Of a stretch of DNA of 64,000 nt, positions 62,729 through 64,000 are shown in pieces. The DNA lies in assembly GCF_009725995.1 (NCBI RefSeq), contig NZ_RCNS01000003.1, positions 434,001-498,000 of the forward strand, in the 5' to 3' direction. The notes under the pieces were generated by a model. It did not search any database. It saw nothing but the letters and a program-made list of their open reading frames with translations, and had not been told where the DNA came from. How positions within the stretch are numbered: the first letter of the stretch is position 1; each line of letters starts with the position of its first letter. Source of the stretch: Zobellia laminariae. Its GTDB lineage: Bacteria > Bacteroidota > Bacteroidia > Flavobacteriales > Flavobacteriaceae. The position numbers and the translations under genes were made by a program.

Positions 62729-62938
62729 TGTCTATAACATGGGGCTATAATTAATACGGGGTTTTGTGTTAATCCCAAAGTTTAGTGTATTTCTATAATG
62801 TCTGCCAAATCTTTAAGGATTTGGCTTTTAAAATAAAAAAGATAAAAACTAAACAATAAGCTCTGGCTCCCAGACCAGACGGGAACGAAAAGTTTCCTTG
62901 CCTGCCCTATTTGCCATAGCCGAGACATTATCGTGCAT
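62729..62938 (+). repeat. Structured intergenic repeat, copy A (attC-like)
   Basis: It begins with TGTCTATAAC (62729-62738) after the DUF3800 stop and ends in ACATTATCGTGCA before the next gene. The centre is a perfect hairpin GCCAAATC/GATTTGGC (62804-62825). Long blocks are shared with copy B at 63665, including ATGTC, the AAATCTTT loop side and a purine-rich tail ending in TTTGGCT/TCTGGCT. Confidence 0.7.
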
Positions 62939-63646
62939 TTAAAAAATATAGCTTTGAAACCTAACGAAAGATTTAACTTAATTACCTCTATTGCCCTCAA
63001 ACTCCAAGCAGAATATAATACTACTGGTATAAATATACTTTTATCTGGATACGGAATTACAACAGAATCGGTAGATATTGTTCCTAGTAAAAGATTATAC
63101 GTAATCGACTTACTTAAATCTCAGCCAGACAAACTAATTGTTCAAATTGCAACTGATTTAGAGATTGTAATTCCGAAAAAGAGCATTCAATCTACCAATC
63201 ATTTCAAGCATATTTTAGAAACTAATCAATTGCACAGTATTATCGACGACTTTAATCGTGCCTTTGAAAACTTAGAGACGGACCCAGAACAAGCAATTGC
63301 TAGTGCCTCTTCTACTTTAGAAAGCATATGTAAAGCGATATGTGACTTTTTCAAAGAAGATTACCCGAAAGTACAGCATATGCAACCACTAATCACAAAA
63401 GCTTATAAATTACTCAATTTATCGCCTGACCAACATGCTGACCAACAAATAAAAAAAATACTTGGTGGACTAAATAGCGTGGCAACTGGAATAGGTACTT
63501 TGAGGTCTAAAAATAGTTCTGCACATGGTCATGGGACTAAAAAGGTAAAATTAAGCATACGGCATTCTAGGTTAGTAGTAAATAGTTGTATGACTATTGG
63601 TTTATTCTTGTTAGAGACGTATTATAGTAACTACTTAGAAAAATAA
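62933..63646 (+). CDS. Abortive infection C-terminal (Abi_C, HEPN-like) protein
   Basis: A 237-residue protein. The C-terminal half (about 115-235) matches the Abi_C domain: ASSTLESICKAICDFF, LLNLSPDQHADQQIKKILGGLNSVATGIGTLRSK and AHGHGTKKVKLSIRHSRLVVN. The R191-x6-H198 pair (RSKNSSAH) resembles the catalytic R-x4-6-H of HEPN RNases. The N-terminal 110 residues are not recognised. The GTG at 62933 is the likely start, though the frame is open upstream into copy A, so the start is uncertain. Abi_C proteins are found in phage-abortive systems; a defence role is inferred from family and context. Confidence 0.82.
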   Translation: MHLKNIALKPNERFNLITSIALKLQAEYNTTGINILLSGYGITTESVDIVPSKRLYVIDLLKSQPDKLIVQIATDLEIVIPKKSIQSTNHFKHILETNQLHSIIDDFNRAFENLETDPEQAIASASSTLESICKAICDFFKEDYPKVQHMQPLITKAYKLLNLSPDQHADQQIKKILGGLNSVATGIGTLRSKNSSAHGHGTKKVKLSIRHSRLVVNSCMTIGLFLLETYYSNYLEK

Positions 63647-63664
63647 AACGGCACCACAACACAA

Positions 63665-63848
63665 CCTATAAACAAGACGGACTTTAGACTTAATCGCAAG
63701 GTTTGTGTAATTTTATGATGTCCGCAAAATCTTTGGAATTTTGCTTTGGACAGGAAAAGAAAAAACAAAATAAAAAGTTTTGGCTAAGTGCGTGGAGGAA
63801 AGCAAACGCTACTACTCGCATACCATTCATAAATAAACCGTTATGCAC
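63665..63848 (+). repeat. Structured intergenic repeat, copy B (attC-like)
   Basis: It begins with CCTATAAAC after the Abi_C gene and ends in ACCGTTATGCACAA, five bases before the next ATG. The central hairpin is GCAAAAT/ATTTTGC (63724-63744). Compared with copy A, the loop-side bases are kept while paired stem bases differ on both sides (CC/GG region against AA/TT), so the structure is conserved by paired changes. Confidence 0.7.
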
Positions 63849-63851
63849 AAT

Positions 63852-64000
63852 ATGAAAAAAACTAGCGATAAAACTCATAAATGGGAATTTGGAATGTATC
63901 CTATTTCAGAGCAGATGTCAGCACGGTATGAAAAGGCACTTTCACGATCTTTAATTTTTATTCAAACCTTCGAAATTTCTGCTCATATTCTTGATGATTT
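63852..64000 (+). CDS. Unidentified gene, cut by window end
   Basis: A frame starting at an ATG right after repeat B runs 49 codons to the window edge without a stop (MKKTSDKTHKWEFGMYPISE at the N-terminus). The start is set as in the neighbouring unit: a few bases after the GTTATGC-type end. I do not recognise the family from this portion. The arrangement suggests a third gene in the same array. Confidence 0.6.
   Translation, partial: MKKTSDKTHKWEFGMYPISEQMSARYEKALSRSLIFIQTFEISAHILDD

Noticed and set aside
62782..63000. 72-codon minus-strand frame over repeat A
   Set aside because: It lies on the structured repeat and the start of the Abi_C gene, with no family similarity; it is a by-product of the repeat sequence.
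63690..63878. 62-codon minus-strand frame over repeat B
   Set aside because: It covers the repeat and the start of the next plus-strand gene, with no recognisable protein features.
61561..64000. A canonical integron
   Set aside because: The apparent core sites (GTTATAG, ATTATCG, GTTATGC) do not match GTTRRRY, the ends of the Abi_C unit are not complementary to each other, and no tyrosine integrase is in the window. It is reported only as cassette-like.
1..64000. CRISPR arrays, tRNA or rRNA genes, insertion sequences
   Set aside because: I looked for regular short repeats, tRNA-like TTCGA arms in intergenic spaces and transposase-type frames, and saw none that I could support.

Overview
The window looks like a chromosome segment of a marine, alga-associated Flavobacteriaceae bacterium (Bacteroidota), Zobellia- or Maribacter-like. 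This is inferred from low GC, two SusC/SusD pairs, S1 sulfatases, a GH16 beta-agarase-type enzyme, a T9SS-type C-terminal domain, Bacteroidota-type -7 boxes (TAnnTTTG) and several flavobacterial small-protein families. No rRNA, tRNA, IS element or CRISPR array was recognised.

Layout. 1-4851 (all minus): the 5'-proximal part of a glutamate dehydrogenase, a Cys-rich small protein, a two-gene operon (secreted protein and Rnk/GreA-like protein) behind a candidate sigma-54 promoter, and an NtrC-type response regulator with its histidine kinase. 5072-10605 (minus): Gfo/Idh/MocA oxidoreductase, sugar isomerase/epimerase-like protein, and a very large ThuA/PVC-dehydrogenase/cupredoxin lipoprotein; a divergent AraC regulator carries a frameshift at an A8 tract. 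11851-14911: multi-PAS histidine kinase and single-domain response regulator. 15474-25999: SusC/SusD pair (plus) facing a three-gene S1 sulfatase operon (minus) across strong terminators. 26333-27527: CbpA/CbpM chaperone pair. 27787-35518 (minus): a compact PUL (SusC, SusD, PKD-type surface glycan-binding lipoprotein, GH16), then a GH29 enzyme and a divergent TPR-HTH regulator. 40174-48423: phospholipase A1 and a stress-type block (two DUF2383-type proteins, DUF421, VOC, SDR, catalase HPII, PRPP-synthetase-like small protein, DUF3891). 49078-55227: LacI regulator, T9SS-type vanadium haloperoxidase-like protein, and a minus operon of a double DUF1080 lipoprotein and a Tat-type Gfo/Idh/MocA protein. 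55921-61196: receiver-only regulators, YSC84 protein, GH13 branching-type enzyme, two small membrane proteins. 61561-64000: an accessory, cassette-like tail with DUF3800, Abi_C/HEPN-like and a third cut-off gene, separated by structured repeats.

How it fits together. The central 15-38 kb is an algal sulfated-galactan (agar/porphyran-type) utilisation region: sulfatases remove sulfate, GH16 cuts the backbone, SusCD pairs import oligosaccharides, and GH29 may trim L-fucose or L-galactose. Two other sugar clusters (MocA/isomerase/ThuA and DUF1080/MocA) suggest redox-type, possibly 3-keto, sugar processing; LacI-type palindromes near 48.9 kb and 55.5 kb suggest the second belongs to the neighbouring LacI regulator. 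The most unusual part is the right end, where accessory, probably defence-related genes lie between repeats whose central hairpin is conserved with paired base changes, resembling a gene-cassette array but without canonical integron sites.
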